A DNA stretch of 64,000 nt from an uncultured Desulfuromonas sp. (GCF_963666745.1 NZ_OY762961.1:2973274-3037273), one strand, 5' to 3'; counted from the first letter of the stretch, positions 33,845-43,870 are shown. The notes: generated by a model from the sequence alone, not told the origin. Translations and numbers: made by a program.

Positions 33845-34162
33845 TGTTTCCTCCCATACCGTAAGTGAATAAACTCCAGCCGGGATGAACTCCGACTGAA
33901 TGCCTGAATCAACGCGAATCGTTGATCCACCTCCGTATAAAACAACTCAAGAGAGCACTACGCGATGTTGTGACACATATACTGTATACAGCAAAAAATG
34001 TGATTTGTCGAATTTGAGAAGTGATTTTTAGCAGAAAATAATAAAGGCTCCCACGAGGGGAGCCTTTAAAAAAGCTCGGTGTTCCATAATGTTACAGCTG
34101 ACACCGTTGACCACGAGGGCAACACTCTAATGAAGAGCACCGCCCGTACATGAGAGAGACGA
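33845..34162. other. Intergenic region with a stem-loop
   Basis: No gene seen. AAAGGCTCCC/GGGGAGCCTTT (34044-34069) is a hairpin that probably ends the small minus-strand gene at 34163. A ten-base palindrome CTGTATACAG at 33978 lies near the promoter of the preceding minus-strand gene. Confidence 0.5.
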
Positions 34163-34330
34163 TTAGGCGCTGAGAGGATGATTGTTGGTCAAAGCGTCGA
34201 GGCTCTTACGCAGCAGCATGGTAATGCTCAGACCGGAATCTTCAGAGAGCTCACGCAGAATTTCCATCTCTTCAGTGTTGATACGACAAGATACGATGTG
34301 CTTCTTCGGATGTTCTTTTTTGCGTCCCAT
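34163..34330 (-). CDS. Small ribbon-helix-helix protein
   Basis: A 55-residue ORF: MGRKKEHPKKHIVSCRINTE, then EMEILRELSEDSGLS and MLLRKSLDALTNNH. The strand-helix-helix order and basic N-terminus are those of CopG/Arc-type DNA-binding proteins. AGGAG precedes the ATG at seven bases. It has its own sigma-54 promoter about 75 bases upstream, unusual for a protein of this size. The target is unknown; self-regulation or a nearby operon is possible. Confidence 0.75.
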   Translation of the reverse strand: MGRKKEHPKKHIVSCRINTEEMEILRELSEDSGLSITMLLRKSLDALTNNHPLSA

Positions 34331-34404
34331 AATTTTTCTCCTGTGAAAATTTGTATGTTAAAACAACGAGTTAAATTGATTCATCAAGCTTGCTCTCTAT
34401 ATTT

Positions 34405-34420
34405 TGCAAAGAGATTGCCA
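34405..34420 (-). promoter_or_regulatory. Sigma-54 promoter of the RHH gene
   Basis: On the minus strand TGGCAATCTCTTTGCA matches the -24 (TGGCA) and -12 (TTGCA) elements with the exact spacing; start near 34393. Confidence 0.75.
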
Positions 34421-34812
34421 GTTTTTGCCATTCTCGGAAAAAAATTTAAACTCATGTATTTTCAGCAGGTTACAGAACAAGCATTCTAAACCAGGATTTA
34501 AGCCACGATTCCGCGCGTAACAATGTGGTGCAGGTCGAAACGGAGTGATACAGTATACGGCCAAACATGAGCCAACTTTGGCACAGCCCCCTTCAGCACC
34601 CTTCTTTCGTTCCATCTCAACGCTCTAGCAAATACTCCTCGTGAACAGTATGAACAAAATGACCTTAAAAGACTAAAAAGAGATTAATTCCAGAAACTTA
34701 CAATTTCATCAATGTGGTTCTATGCTGTGTATAACAACAAACAACAGACACGGTTGTGATGATTTTTCCCGACCGTGTTGACAAGCCCCCTCAGCAGAAA
34801 AGGAGAATCGCC

Positions 34813-36138
34813 ATGTTGTACATCCAGTTTTTGTTCCTACTTTTGATGTTGTATCTGGGAAGTCGTTATGGAGGAATCGGACTGGGCGTTGTTTCCGGAA
34901 TCGGTCTGGTTGCCGAAGTGTTCATTTTTCAAATGCCGCCCACCTCACCGCCCATCACCGTCATGTTGATTATCATGGCTGTGGTCACTTGTGCTTCGGT
35001 GCTTGAAGCAGCCGGGGGCCTCAAATACATGTTGCAGATCGCGGAACGTATTTTGCGCTCCAATCCGCGTATGGTCACTTTTTTGGGTCCACTGGTCACC
35101 TACACGATGACCTTTATGCTCGGTACCGGTCATGCGGTTTACTCTGTCATGCCGATCATTGGTGATGTCGCTTTGAAAAATGATATCCGCCCGGAACGCC
35201 CCATGGCAGCGTCTTCTGTCGCCGCGCAACTGGGTATCACCGCCAGCCCCATTTCCGCTGCGGTCGTCTACTACCTCGCTCAATTGACCAATATTGATGT
35301 GACGATCACTCTGTTATCCATTCTCAGCGTGACGATTCCCGCCACACTCCTCGGCCTCGTCGCTATGTGTCTGTACAGCATGCGCCGTGGTGTCGAGCTG
35401 AAAGACGATCCGGAATATCAGCGCCGCATGGAAGATCCGGTATGGCGCAAGCGCATTGAGGAAACCACCGCGACAACACTGGATGAAGAACTGCCGGCGT
35501 CTGCGAAGCAATCGGTTCTGCTGTTCCTGCTCGCCCTGGTCACCATTGTTATTATCGCCATGTTCCCGAGCATCCGCACCATTGCGGACGCGGCCAAACC
35601 GATCAAGATGTCTATCGTTATTCAAATGATGATGTTGGCCTTCGGCGGTATCATTCTGCTGATCACCAAAACCAAAACCTCCAAAGTGCCGGAAGGCGTG
35701 GTCTTCAAGTCCGGTATGGTTGCGGCCATTGCCATCTTTGGGATTGCCTGGATGAGTGACACCTACTTCCAGTTTGCCATGCCGAGTTTCAAAGCCGGAA
35801 TCATCGGCATGGTTCAGAACTATCCGTGGACCTTTGCCCTGGCCATGTTTATAGTCTCCGTGGTTGTTAACAGCCAGGCAGCGACCTGCCGCATGATGTT
35901 GCCAGTCGCTTTGGGCATGGGCCTGTCTCCGGCGCTGGTCATTGGCATCATGCCATCGTGCTACGGTTACTTCTTCATCCCCAACTATCCGTCGGATATT
36001 GCCACCTGTAACTTCGACACCACCGGCACCACGAAGATCGGCAAATACTACTTCAACCACAGCTTCATGATCCCCGGCCTGATTGCCGTATTCACAGCCT
36101 GCTGTGTCGGCTATGTACTGGCCACCATCCTGATCTAA
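34813..36138 (+). CDS. Anaerobic C4-dicarboxylate transporter, Dcu family
   Basis: A 441-residue inner-membrane carrier of the DcuA/DcuB family, which exchanges fumarate or aspartate for succinate during anaerobic growth. The N-terminal LGSRYGGIGLGVVSGIGL and the DGTHAVYSVMP-like GTGHAVYSVMPIIGDVA segment are family signatures; about ten helices are visible. AAAAGGAG precedes the ATG at 34813; 19 upstream in-frame codons are rejected. A possible extended -10 (TGTGTATAAC) lies at 34726-34735. The converging two-component pair to the right is of the DcuSR/CitAB family and is the likely regulator. Confidence 0.92.
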   Translation: MLYIQFLFLLLMLYLGSRYGGIGLGVVSGIGLVAEVFIFQMPPTSPPITVMLIIMAVVTCASVLEAAGGLKYMLQIAERILRSNPRMVTFLGPLVTYTMTFMLGTGHAVYSVMPIIGDVALKNDIRPERPMAASSVAAQLGITASPISAAVVYYLAQLTNIDVTITLLSILSVTIPATLLGLVAMCLYSMRRGVELKDDPEYQRRMEDPVWRKRIEETTATTLDEELPASAKQSVLLFLLALVTIVIIAMFPSIRTIADAAKPIKMSIVIQMMMLAFGGIILLITKTKTSKVPEGVVFKSGMVAAIAIFGIAWMSDTYFQFAMPSFKAGIIGMVQNYPWTFALAMFIVSVVVNSQAATCRMMLPVALGMGLSPALVIGIMPSCYGYFFIPNYPSDIATCNFDTTGTTKIGKYYFNHSFMIPGLIAVFTACCVGYVLATILI

Positions 36139-36165
36139 ATTTGAAGACACCGTCGGCATAAACAA

Positions 36166-36199
36166 ACAACGCCCCGATCAGTGATGATCGGGGCGTTGT
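36166..36199 (+). terminator. Terminator after the Dcu gene
   Basis: A fifteen-base-pair stem from ACAACGCCCCGATCA with a four-base loop, followed by TGTTGTTC. The T-tract is weak, so efficiency is uncertain. Confidence 0.7.
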
Positions 36200-36210
36200 T
36201 GTTCTGTAAA

Positions 36211-36489
36211 AAATCCCTATCGCAGGGTGGGCACCGTCCCACCCGTTTAATCGGTGCCACGGAAGAAATAGAGCGGACCGTAATAAGGTTATCAACGTTT
36301 TACGCCAAAGATGATGAGTTGCACGATTTGCCGACCTAAAGGGCGGCGAGCCGAACCAGTGAAGCAAAAAGGAAACAGACTCATTGGTGGTTGATCTAGG
36401 TTCAGGAGAAGTTCAGCCGGTTTTTGCCTACTTTTGAGCGGCCAGTCAAAAGTAGGTCGCCTGCCGGGGCGAAACCCGGCGACTTTGAC
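36211..36489 (+). repeat. Interspersed repeat, copy C
   Basis: A 280-base copy holding only the right half (GGGTGGG hairpin to the CCCGGCGAC end). It reaches the stop codon of the response-regulator gene. Its second stem is CTACTTTTG/CAAAAGTAG. Confidence 0.85.
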
Positions 36490-37182
36490 TTAATTTTCAA
36501 AACTGAAATAGCGCCGCTCCGGCCGCCCAACCGTCCCATACACCACATCCGCCGTCACCTCACTGATCGACACCATATACTCAAGATAGCGCCGCGCCGT
36601 TGAGCGACTGGCCCCAATCTGCGCCCCCACTTCTTCAGCACTCAATCCCTGCCCCGGCTGATCAGCAAACACCTGGCGAATTTTGGTCAGCGTCAGAGGA
36701 TCAATCCCCTTCGGCACCGCCCCCCGTTCGACAGTACTGGGCTGGTGATGGCTGTGCAAAAGCTGATCGATATCACTCTGATTCAGAACATTGCCCTGAC
36801 TGAGCTGTTGCCGATAAGCGGCAAACTTGGTCAGCGCCTCTTCAAAGCGACCAAACACCGCCGGTTTGACAATGTAGTCAAAGGCACCGGCGCGCAGCGC
36901 CTGTTGAACGGCGCTGACATCCTTGGCTGCGGTAATGAGGATCACATCCACTTCCTGACCACGGCTACGCAACTGACGCAGCAGATCCATGCCGTTGCCG
37001 TCCGGCAGGTAAAGATCCAGCAACAGCAGATCAGGTTCGAGTATGGTTGCCAGTTCATCCGCTTCCTCACAGGTGGCGGCCAGTCCGCTGACTTCAAATC
37101 CGGCAACTTTTTCACAGAAACGCTGATGCAACTGAGCAATGCGCGGATCATCTTCAACAATCAAAACGCGTAACGATGCCAT
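36490..37182 (-). CDS. Response regulator, DcuR/CitB family
   Basis: A 230-residue regulator. Residues 1-125 are a receiver: VEDDPRI with the acidic pair, LLLDLYLPDGNGMDLL with the phosphorylated aspartate near residue 56, and the KP motif. The C-terminus has a winged-helix segment (LSAEEVGAQIGASRSTARRYLEYM) as in CitB/DcuR proteins. Its ATG overlaps the stop of the sensor kinase by TGATG. It probably controls the convergent dicarboxylate carrier. Repeat copy C directly follows the stop codon. Confidence 0.92.
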   Translation of the reverse strand: MASLRVLIVEDDPRIAQLHQRFCEKVAGFEVSGLAATCEEADELATILEPDLLLLDLYLPDGNGMDLLRQLRSRGQEVDVILITAAKDVSAVQQALRAGAFDYIVKPAVFGRFEEALTKFAAYRQQLSQGNVLNQSDIDQLLHSHHQPSTVERGAVPKGIDPLTLTKIRQVFADQPGQGLSAEEVGAQIGASRSTARRYLEYMVSISEVTADVVYGTVGRPERRYFSFEN

Positions 37183-38840
37183 CAGACGTCCTCCCTGTCG
37201 GGTTGCTTGGGGATAATCAGAGTAAACAGGGCACCTCCCAGGTCTCCTGTTGAGATGGTGACCTGTCCGGCCAGCTCTTCCACTTTTTCCCGCACCAGGT
37301 ACAATCCGACACCATGCGCGCCGTGCGTTGCGGATTCATCACTTTTGGACGAATAGCCTTTGATAAACACGTGCTCCTGCTTGTCCGGGTCGATGCCGCT
37401 GCCGGAATCCTCGATTTCAAAAATCAGATCGTGACCGATATCGGTCATGAAGAGCTGGATTTTAGCCGGAGCATCTGAATTCCGCTGCGCCGCTTCCAAA
37501 GCATTATCCAGCAGATTACCGAGGATCGTCACCAGTTTCTGCTGGTTGAGACTGTCCGGGATATCCGCCATGGTGCTGTCGGGATCAATACTGAATGCCA
37601 CCTTGAGTTCCTGGGCGCGATTGTATTTGCCGAGAATGATGGCCGCAATCATTGGATGCGGAACCGCACGGGTCAAAAACTGGATCAGGCTCTGATAATC
37701 TTCCGCTTCACGCACAATCAGGTCCAGTGCCTCGTCATAAGCCTGAATCTGCAGCAAACCGGACAAGGTGTGCAGCTTATTGGAATATTCGTGGGCCTGA
37801 ACCCGCAACATCTCGGTAAACTCCCTGGTCTGGCGCAACTCCTCTTCAAGCCGGTCGAGCTCCTCTTTACGTCTGAAACTGGCCACGGATCCCATAACTT
37901 CGCCCTGATAAACGATGGGCACACTGGTAAAAAACATGGGCTGGCCGTCGATGATCAGCTCTTTGAAATGGATCTCCTGCCCTGCCTGCAACAACGGCTT
38001 AAAATCACTGTCGGCAAAAACCTCAGCCACAGACCGCCCAATCAAGGGTGTTGAAGCATCGAGTCCGGTGTGTTGCAAAGCCGCCTGATTGACCAGACGG
38101 ATACGCGATGCGCCATCTACGGCAATGATCCCAGCACGGATGGACTGCAGAATGGCATCCCGTTCCTGATACAAGGCGGCGATCTCATACGGCTCAAGGC
38201 CCAGTGTCTGTTTTTTTACAAATCGGGCGATAATCGAGGCACTGAGCAGCGCAACGACAATCATCATCAAGATATAGGTGCGCGGTTCGCTCTGATAGCC
38301 ATGAACAATTTCGGCAATATCCTGCGTCAGATAGCCGACCGCCACAAAACCGATGATCGTCTGTTGCTGGTCAAAAACCGGCACGATGCCACGCAAGGAA
38401 TAGCCCAGTGTACCCTGAGCCTTTGATGTGTACGAGCGACCTTCTTCTAAAGCGCGAGCTTCATCTCCGCCGACAAATTTTTTGCCGATCCGTTCCGTTT
38501 CAGGGTGGGAAAGTCGCTTGCCGCTACGATCGGCAATAACCACGTACTCCGCCAAGGTCTGCGCACGGATGGCTTCGGCCAGACGCTGTATTTCCGCGTG
38601 CTCTAGCTGCGGCTGCTGTAACGCGTTGACGACTGTTGGCATCACCGCTACGGCATGGGCAATATCCAGCGCGCGCCGACCGATCTGTTTTTCGGAGATA
38701 TTGCCGATCAAACTGGCAAAAATCGCCCCACTGATAAATAATTCGATCAGCGCCACCACGAGCACCAGAACAAGCATCTGGCCATAAAGCGTCCGCGGCT
38801 CAAAACGTCTGATAAAGCGCAACAGACGGTTTACATCCAT
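37182..38840 (-). CDS. Sensor histidine kinase, DcuS/CitA family
   Basis: A 552-residue membrane kinase. Two helices (near residues 20-45 and 190-210) flank a periplasmic PAS-like domain containing SHPETERIGKKFVGGDE, the signature of citrate/C4-dicarboxylate sensors. A cytoplasmic PAS follows, then the H-box RVQAHEYSNKLHTLSGLLQI and the ATPase motifs NLLDNALEAA and DSGSGIDPD. Ligand is probably fumarate, succinate or citrate. The ATG at 38840 follows AAAGGAT; 17 upstream codons are rejected. Confidence 0.92.
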   Translation of the reverse strand: MDVNRLLRFIRRFEPRTLYGQMLVLVLVVALIELFISGAIFASLIGNISEKQIGRRALDIAHAVAVMPTVVNALQQPQLEHAEIQRLAEAIRAQTLAEYVVIADRSGKRLSHPETERIGKKFVGGDEARALEEGRSYTSKAQGTLGYSLRGIVPVFDQQQTIIGFVAVGYLTQDIAEIVHGYQSEPRTYILMMIVVALLSASIIARFVKKQTLGLEPYEIAALYQERDAILQSIRAGIIAVDGASRIRLVNQAALQHTGLDASTPLIGRSVAEVFADSDFKPLLQAGQEIHFKELIIDGQPMFFTSVPIVYQGEVMGSVASFRRKEELDRLEEELRQTREFTEMLRVQAHEYSNKLHTLSGLLQIQAYDEALDLIVREAEDYQSLIQFLTRAVPHPMIAAIILGKYNRAQELKVAFSIDPDSTMADIPDSLNQQKLVTILGNLLDNALEAAQRNSDAPAKIQLFMTDIGHDLIFEIEDSGSGIDPDKQEHVFIKGYSSKSDESATHGAHGVGLYLVREKVEELAGQVTISTGDLGGALFTLIIPKQPDREDV

Positions 38841-39078
38841 AGAGATCCTTTCCAGGCAAGAAGTCAGCGCGACTGCAGGAGTTAAAGTCATCCCTCTGCG
38901 GGCTTTTCAACGACCTTTTAGCTCAGTTTAACAGGAAAATGCTCCTCTGCAGTGATGTAAACAGGAAATGATGACCCCTGCGGTCACCTTTTGCCGTTTA
39001 CATTCGCCAGCGAGTATATTACCCTGTGGAGATTCTATGATGGATTTATTGATATAATACATTCCGGTGGAGGAAACC

Positions 39079-40458
39079 ATGGAACAGTTTGATGTGATTG
39101 TGATCGGTTCCGGTGGTGGCACCAAAATCGCCCTACCCGCTGCCAAGCGGGGACTGAAAACCGCTCTGATTGAACGTGACGCATTTGGCGGTACCTGCCT
39201 CAATCGCGGCTGCATTCCCTCGAAAATGCTGATCTATCCGGCGGATATGATCCATGCCATTCGCCATGCGCGGCGCGTCAATGTCTGCGCCGATCAGAAC
39301 ATCGAAGGAAATTTTCCGGCTCTGGTACAACGTGTTACACAAACGGTCACACAGATGTCTGAGCATTTTGTCGATGGGGTTCGTCGCTTGGATCAGCTCG
39401 ATTACATCGACGGCAGTGCCCGCTTTGTTGCCGACAAGGTGATTGAAGTCAACGGCCGCCAACTGACCGCCCCCTCGATTTTTATTGCCACGGGCGCACG
39501 CCCCTCGATCCCGAATATTCCCGGCCTTGCAGGCACACCGTACATGACCAGCACTGAAGCACTGCGCTGCGATCAATTACCGGCACGAATGATTATTATC
39601 GGCGCAAGCTATATCGCCTGTGAGCTTGGTCATGTCTATGAAGCGTTTGGTACCGAAACGCACTTCCTGGTACGTAGCGCGCTGTTGCGTCAGGAAGACG
39701 AAGATATCCGTACCGCCTTTGCCGAGGATTTTCGCCAGCGCCACACACTGCATATGGGATTTGAGCCAATCAACGTTACCTGGGAAGACGATCTGTTCTG
39801 TGTTCGCGTGCGTCACAACGAAAAAGGCATTGAAAAAAATCTTTATGCCGAGGCCTTGCTGGTCAGTACCGGGGTTGATCCGGTGACCGACGATCTGGGC
39901 CTGGAAAATACGGCGATCACCTGTACCGAAAAAGGCTTTATCGCGGTCAACGACCATTTGCAGACAGCGGTTCCCGGTGTCTATGCCCTGGGCGATTGCG
40001 TCGGCAACTATTTGTTCCGCCACAGCGTCAACTATGAAGGGGAATATCTGATGCGCACCCTGTTTGAAGCACCCAGCGACGAACCGATCCACTACGGTGC
40101 CATGCCTCGCGCGGTGTTTACCGTGCCGGAAGTGGCCGTGGTCGGAGCCGGAGAAAAACAGCTTCAGGAACAAGGGGTGGATTACGTGGTCGGCCGTGCC
40201 GACTATGCAGACAGCAATATGGGCATGGCGCGTATGCTGGAGAACGGTTTTGCCAAGCTGCTGTTTGAACGCAGCAGTCACAGATTGCTTGGCGCCCACA
40301 TCATCGGTGAAGAGGCCTCAGACCTGATTCACATGCTGATCCTCGGCTTGCAGCAACAGGTGACGGTTGAAGATCTGCTGCAGATGATCTATATCCATCC
40401 GGCATTGCCGGAGTTGATTCGCGATGCGGTGCGCGATGCCCGCAGTCAATTGTCCTGA
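39079..40458 (+). CDS. FAD pyridine nucleotide-disulfide oxidoreductase (Lpd/MerA-like)
   Basis: A 459-residue class I flavin disulfide reductase. FDVIVIGSGGG starts the FAD site, the redox pair is in GGTCLNRGCIPSK near residue 40, the NAD(P) site near MIIIGASYIACELG, and YALGDCVGN closes the FAD site; the C-terminal HPALPELIRDAV carries the catalytic His-Glu pair. GGAGG precedes the ATG at 39079. No 2-oxoacid dehydrogenase genes are adjacent, so lipoamide, mercury or another thiol substrate cannot be decided. An extended -10 (TGATATAAT) lies at 39050-39058. Confidence 0.88.
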   Translation: MEQFDVIVIGSGGGTKIALPAAKRGLKTALIERDAFGGTCLNRGCIPSKMLIYPADMIHAIRHARRVNVCADQNIEGNFPALVQRVTQTVTQMSEHFVDGVRRLDQLDYIDGSARFVADKVIEVNGRQLTAPSIFIATGARPSIPNIPGLAGTPYMTSTEALRCDQLPARMIIIGASYIACELGHVYEAFGTETHFLVRSALLRQEDEDIRTAFAEDFRQRHTLHMGFEPINVTWEDDLFCVRVRHNEKGIEKNLYAEALLVSTGVDPVTDDLGLENTAITCTEKGFIAVNDHLQTAVPGVYALGDCVGNYLFRHSVNYEGEYLMRTLFEAPSDEPIHYGAMPRAVFTVPEVAVVGAGEKQLQEQGVDYVVGRADYADSNMGMARMLENGFAKLLFERSSHRLLGAHIIGEEASDLIHMLILGLQQQVTVEDLLQMIYIHPALPELIRDAVRDARSQLS

Positions 40459-41804
40459 TCGATGGCTTTCAGCCGTTGCTTGTCATCATACATGGCAATA
40501 TCGGCCTGCTTGAGCAACTGATCGGCCGTCAAACCGTCCTCTGGGAAGCTGCTGATTCCGATACTGGTGTCCAATGTGACGGAACCGGCACTGCCAAGAT
40601 CAATCGGGGCGGACAGGGCTTCGCGCAATTTGGCAACCACCGTGTCAATGGCATTCGCTTCCGCAAAGTTTGACAAAATCACCACAAACTCATCGCCGCC
40701 GATGCGTGAAATCAAATCAGAATGACGTAACGTGCTGTTCAACCGCTGCGCAATGGCGACGAGGACCTGATCGCCTTTCTTGTGGCCGTAGGTGTCATTG
40801 ATCGGCTTGAAGTTGTTCAGGTCGAGATAGAGCAGGCACAATTTCTGGTTGTTGCGCCGGGCAACAGCCAGACTCTGCTCCAGATAACGATCAAAAAATC
40901 GCCGGTTTGCCAGACGGGTCAAGGGATCGTGAAGGGCGAGTTTCCGATTGCGCTGATAGGATTTGATCAGAGCAAAATAGAGTGTTGCCACAATGGCGGC
41001 CAGCAGGAAACTGCACACCCGAAACGCAAAGAGCACACCGGCGGAGTGGCCCCAACCCGCTGCGGGGATGACCGCCATCTGCCATGAACCGACCGGCAGC
41101 GTGATCTCCTGAAGGACGGCATCTCTCGAAAACAGTGAGGGCTCGCCATAAAAAAATGCCCCCTGCGCGCCAGATCCATCGCGCCCCCGTAACGCAACCA
41201 ACAGGTTTGAATCGACCGAGTCGAGCCCACATTCGGTATAGAACGTATCGGCATCAATCACCAGACTGACCAGGCCCCACAGGCGCTGATCGGGAATGGT
41301 GTAAATCGGCACCCGACTGATAAAACCACGCCCGCCCTGAACGAGATCCACCGGCCCGGCGATCACTGTTTTACCGCTATCAAACGCCCGCTGGATCGAA
41401 TCCAGTTGTTCGGGAATCGTCCGGTAATCGAGCCCCAAAGCGGCCTCATTGCCCTCAAACGGATAAATGTAGCGGATGATATAGTCTTTGCAGAGCGCAA
41501 TATTGCGTACATTAGGCGCTTTCTGATGCAAAACCGCCGCAACCTTGTTGAAGTCTTCTGTCGTGAAATCGGGATGGCTTGAGACAAACACCACCAGGCC
41601 CAGTGTCAGATTAAGTGTGGTATGAATTTCATACTCGATCTGCGCCCGCAGCATACTGGCTTTGGCCATCACTTCGTTACGTTGTTGCGTCAGATGCAGC
41701 TGACGGTACTGATAGGAAAAAAACTCCATCACCGACATGGTGACAATAAACGCAACAATGGCGACAGGCAGCTGGAATCGGTATGATCGAAACGTCGAAC
41801 GCAT
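40446..41804 (-). CDS. CHASE-GGDEF diguanylate cyclase
   Basis: A 452-residue inner-membrane sensor. A CHASE-type periplasmic domain between two helices (about residues 12-35 and 250-275) contains GLDYRTIPEQ and a GPVDLVQGGRGF segment; the cytoplasmic GGDEF domain has RIGGDEF preceded by RHSD, a complete inhibitory I-site. It makes c-di-GMP from GTP. It overlaps the reductase gene's end by 13 bases on the opposite strand. The ATG at 41804 (MRSTFRSY) has AAGGAA 12 bases upstream. It follows the phosphatase gene on the same strand with a 25-base gap. Confidence 0.9.
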   Translation of the reverse strand: MRSTFRSYRFQLPVAIVAFIVTMSVMEFFSYQYRQLHLTQQRNEVMAKASMLRAQIEYEIHTTLNLTLGLVVFVSSHPDFTTEDFNKVAAVLHQKAPNVRNIALCKDYIIRYIYPFEGNEAALGLDYRTIPEQLDSIQRAFDSGKTVIAGPVDLVQGGRGFISRVPIYTIPDQRLWGLVSLVIDADTFYTECGLDSVDSNLLVALRGRDGSGAQGAFFYGEPSLFSRDAVLQEITLPVGSWQMAVIPAAGWGHSAGVLFAFRVCSFLLAAIVATLYFALIKSYQRNRKLALHDPLTRLANRRFFDRYLEQSLAVARRNNQKLCLLYLDLNNFKPINDTYGHKKGDQVLVAIAQRLNSTLRHSDLISRIGGDEFVVILSNFAEANAIDTVVAKLREALSAPIDLGSAGSVTLDTSIGISSFPEDGLTADQLLKQADIAMYDDKQRLKAIDQDN

Positions 41805-41829
41805 CGTAGCGATTTTCCTTAGCAGGATA

Positions 41830-43353
41830 TTAACCCTCTGGACAGGGTTGTTGCCGCACCAGAGGATGCTCTGGCAGAAACTTGACAATCATCAGGCTGA
41901 TATCATCTTCCTGACGGGCCTGGCCGACAAATTGATCCAGATGGGTCATGATTTTATCATGAATACCACGGGCCGATTTTTCAATATGGCTGGCGAGAAC
42001 TTGCCGCAGCCGTTCTGTGCCGAACATCTCCCCGGCACTGTTCCGCGCCTCCCAGATACCATCGGTGCCAATCACCAGAATATCGCCACTCGACAACACG
42101 ATCCCTTCTTCCGGCTGATAGCGCGCATCGGCATTGATCCCTAAAGGATAACCGGTTGTGGCCAATTCCTCAATCGTTGCACTGGGACTGTGATACCAGA
42201 ACACCGGTCCATGGCCGGCTGAATTCCACACCAGTCGCGAGGTCTGCGGGTGATATTGGCCGCAGAACAACGTCATGAAGTTGTCGTCCTGGCTGTGCTC
42301 CACCAGATGGCGGTTGATCACTGAAAACAGCCGCTGCAAATCACAGCTGAGCTGTTCAATGGACAGCCGAAAGACTCCTTTGACCATGGCCATCAGCAGG
42401 GCAGCACCAACGCCATGTCCGGAAACATCGCCGACGGCAAAACTGAGCAAAGGATGCTGTTCATCCGGAAGAAAGAAGTCGTAAAAATCTCCGCCAATCT
42501 CTTCACAATAGCGTGACGAGGCATAAAGATCGAGCGGCGCATGACACACTTCTCCACGAGGCAGAAGTTTACGCTGAATTTCCCTCGCCATAGCCAGAGA
42601 CTGCCGTAAGGCCTGGGCTTTCTGCCGCTCGCTGATATCGCGAATGATCGCAACCAGCGTCCGATGTCCGCCGCAGAGAATAGAGCTGATGGAGACTTCG
42701 GCACTAAAAACGCTGCCATCACGCCGTCGATGCTGACTGGCCGGCAGCACATCCACCTCGCCACACAAACAGCGCGCCAGATCGAGCTTACCCTGCTCGC
42801 TGTCCACCAGCAGCGCGTTAAAGGTCAGCTGCAAAAATTCGTCCTGGCCATAGCCATACAAACGACAGGCCGCATCATTGACCTCACTGATCGAGCGTCG
42901 TTTGGCGTCAATCAGAACAATTGCATCCGACTCGCGATGAAAAATCTGCTGATATTTTTCGCGGGTTTCCTCCAAAACCTGCTGTTCATGCCATTGCCGG
43001 GTAATATCCCGCGAAATCAGTGCGGCACCGACACATTGGCCATCGTCGCCAACCAATGGTGAGATCGACAGCGAGACAAAAATCGACTGTCCGTCACGAC
43101 GCAGATGCATGGTCTGGAAATGACTGATCCGTTGCCCTTTTTCCACCGCATTGAGGAGCTGATGGATTTCGTCGTGTCGTTCGGGGAGGCACAACTGCCA
43201 TAACGATTTATGGAGAATCTGTTCACGGCGATAGCCGTAGATTTTTTCCGCCGCCTCATTCCAGCTGATAATCTGGCCATCCAGACGCATGCCGAGAATG
43301 GCATCGTCGGAAGAGTTGATGATCGAACTGAGAAAGGCGCGGGTGATCTCCAT
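41830..43353 (-). CDS. PAS-PAS-PP2C phosphatase (RsbU/SpoIIE type)
   Basis: A 507-residue cytoplasmic protein: two PAS domains (residues 8-120 and 130-250) and a SpoIIE-type PP2C phosphatase domain (from AREIQRKLLPRG). Metal-binding motifs GGDFYDFF, VGDVSGHGVGAAL and the terminal EDDISLMIV are intact. In partner-switch systems such a phosphatase controls anti-sigma-factor antagonists; no antagonist is next to it, though a SpoIIAA-like fold protein occurs at 61.7 kb. It is the upstream member of a pair with the GGDEF gene. Confidence 0.92.
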   Translation of the reverse strand: MEITRAFLSSIINSSDDAILGMRLDGQIISWNEAAEKIYGYRREQILHKSLWQLCLPERHDEIHQLLNAVEKGQRISHFQTMHLRRDGQSIFVSLSISPLVGDDGQCVGAALISRDITRQWHEQQVLEETREKYQQIFHRESDAIVLIDAKRRSISEVNDAACRLYGYGQDEFLQLTFNALLVDSEQGKLDLARCLCGEVDVLPASQHRRRDGSVFSAEVSISSILCGGHRTLVAIIRDISERQKAQALRQSLAMAREIQRKLLPRGEVCHAPLDLYASSRYCEEIGGDFYDFFLPDEQHPLLSFAVGDVSGHGVGAALLMAMVKGVFRLSIEQLSCDLQRLFSVINRHLVEHSQDDNFMTLFCGQYHPQTSRLVWNSAGHGPVFWYHSPSATIEELATTGYPLGINADARYQPEEGIVLSSGDILVIGTDGIWEARNSAGEMFGTERLRQVLASHIEKSARGIHDKIMTHLDQFVGQARQEDDISLMIVKFLPEHPLVRQQPCPEG

Positions 43354-43361
43354 AGCGCCCC

Positions 43362-43691
43362 CTATCCGTCTTTTTTCAGGGCATCGGCCAACAGGCCACG
43401 GCTGTGTTCATCATCATGGCAGTAAATACACAGATTTTCCCAATTGCTGCCATCCGCAGGGTTATTGTCGTGACAACCATCAATGTGATGCACCGTGAGC
43501 AAATGCAGAGTATCAAGCGTGAACTCCCGTCCACACTTGGCGCAGATCCAGCCATGCAATTCCAGGGAGCGCTCCCGATAATTGCGGTTATCCTGCTGCT
43601 CAGACTTGGCCTGACGGACAAATGCATCTCTCTCCTCTGCGGATTTGAGCTGCGGTCTTTTATGCGATGTTGGGCGAAAATGACGAACCAT
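43362..43691 (-). CDS. HNH nuclease-like protein, YajD family
   Basis: A 109-residue protein with a treble-clef HNH motif: CAKCGREF, then TVHHIDGCHDNNPADGSNWENL and CIYCHDDEHS. The length and motif match E. coli YajD, whose substrate is not established. It lies eight bases upstream of the PAS phosphatase gene. Confidence 0.88.
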   Translation of the reverse strand: MVRHFRPTSHKRPQLKSAEERDAFVRQAKSEQQDNRNYRERSLELHGWICAKCGREFTLDTLHLLTVHHIDGCHDNNPADGSNWENLCIYCHDDEHSRGLLADALKKDG

Positions 43692-43870
43692 AGCCGGATC
43701 TCCTTATGGTGCATTTCTTTAAGTATAGAGATTCAGGCGACAAATGAAAGGTTTTCAGAAAAAAAGAAGGCGGGTGTGATGGCGTAAAAAAAGGGCGCAG
43801 TGTGCCGTTCTGCCTTGCCGGGCGGGCAAAGCAGGGTCAGAAAGAAGACATCCGTTGCGGGTTACGGCTG

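Noticed and set aside
33978-33987. LexA-like palindrome CTGTATACAG
   Set aside because: The gap is only four bases; the SOS box has ten, and delta-proteobacterial LexA sites differ.
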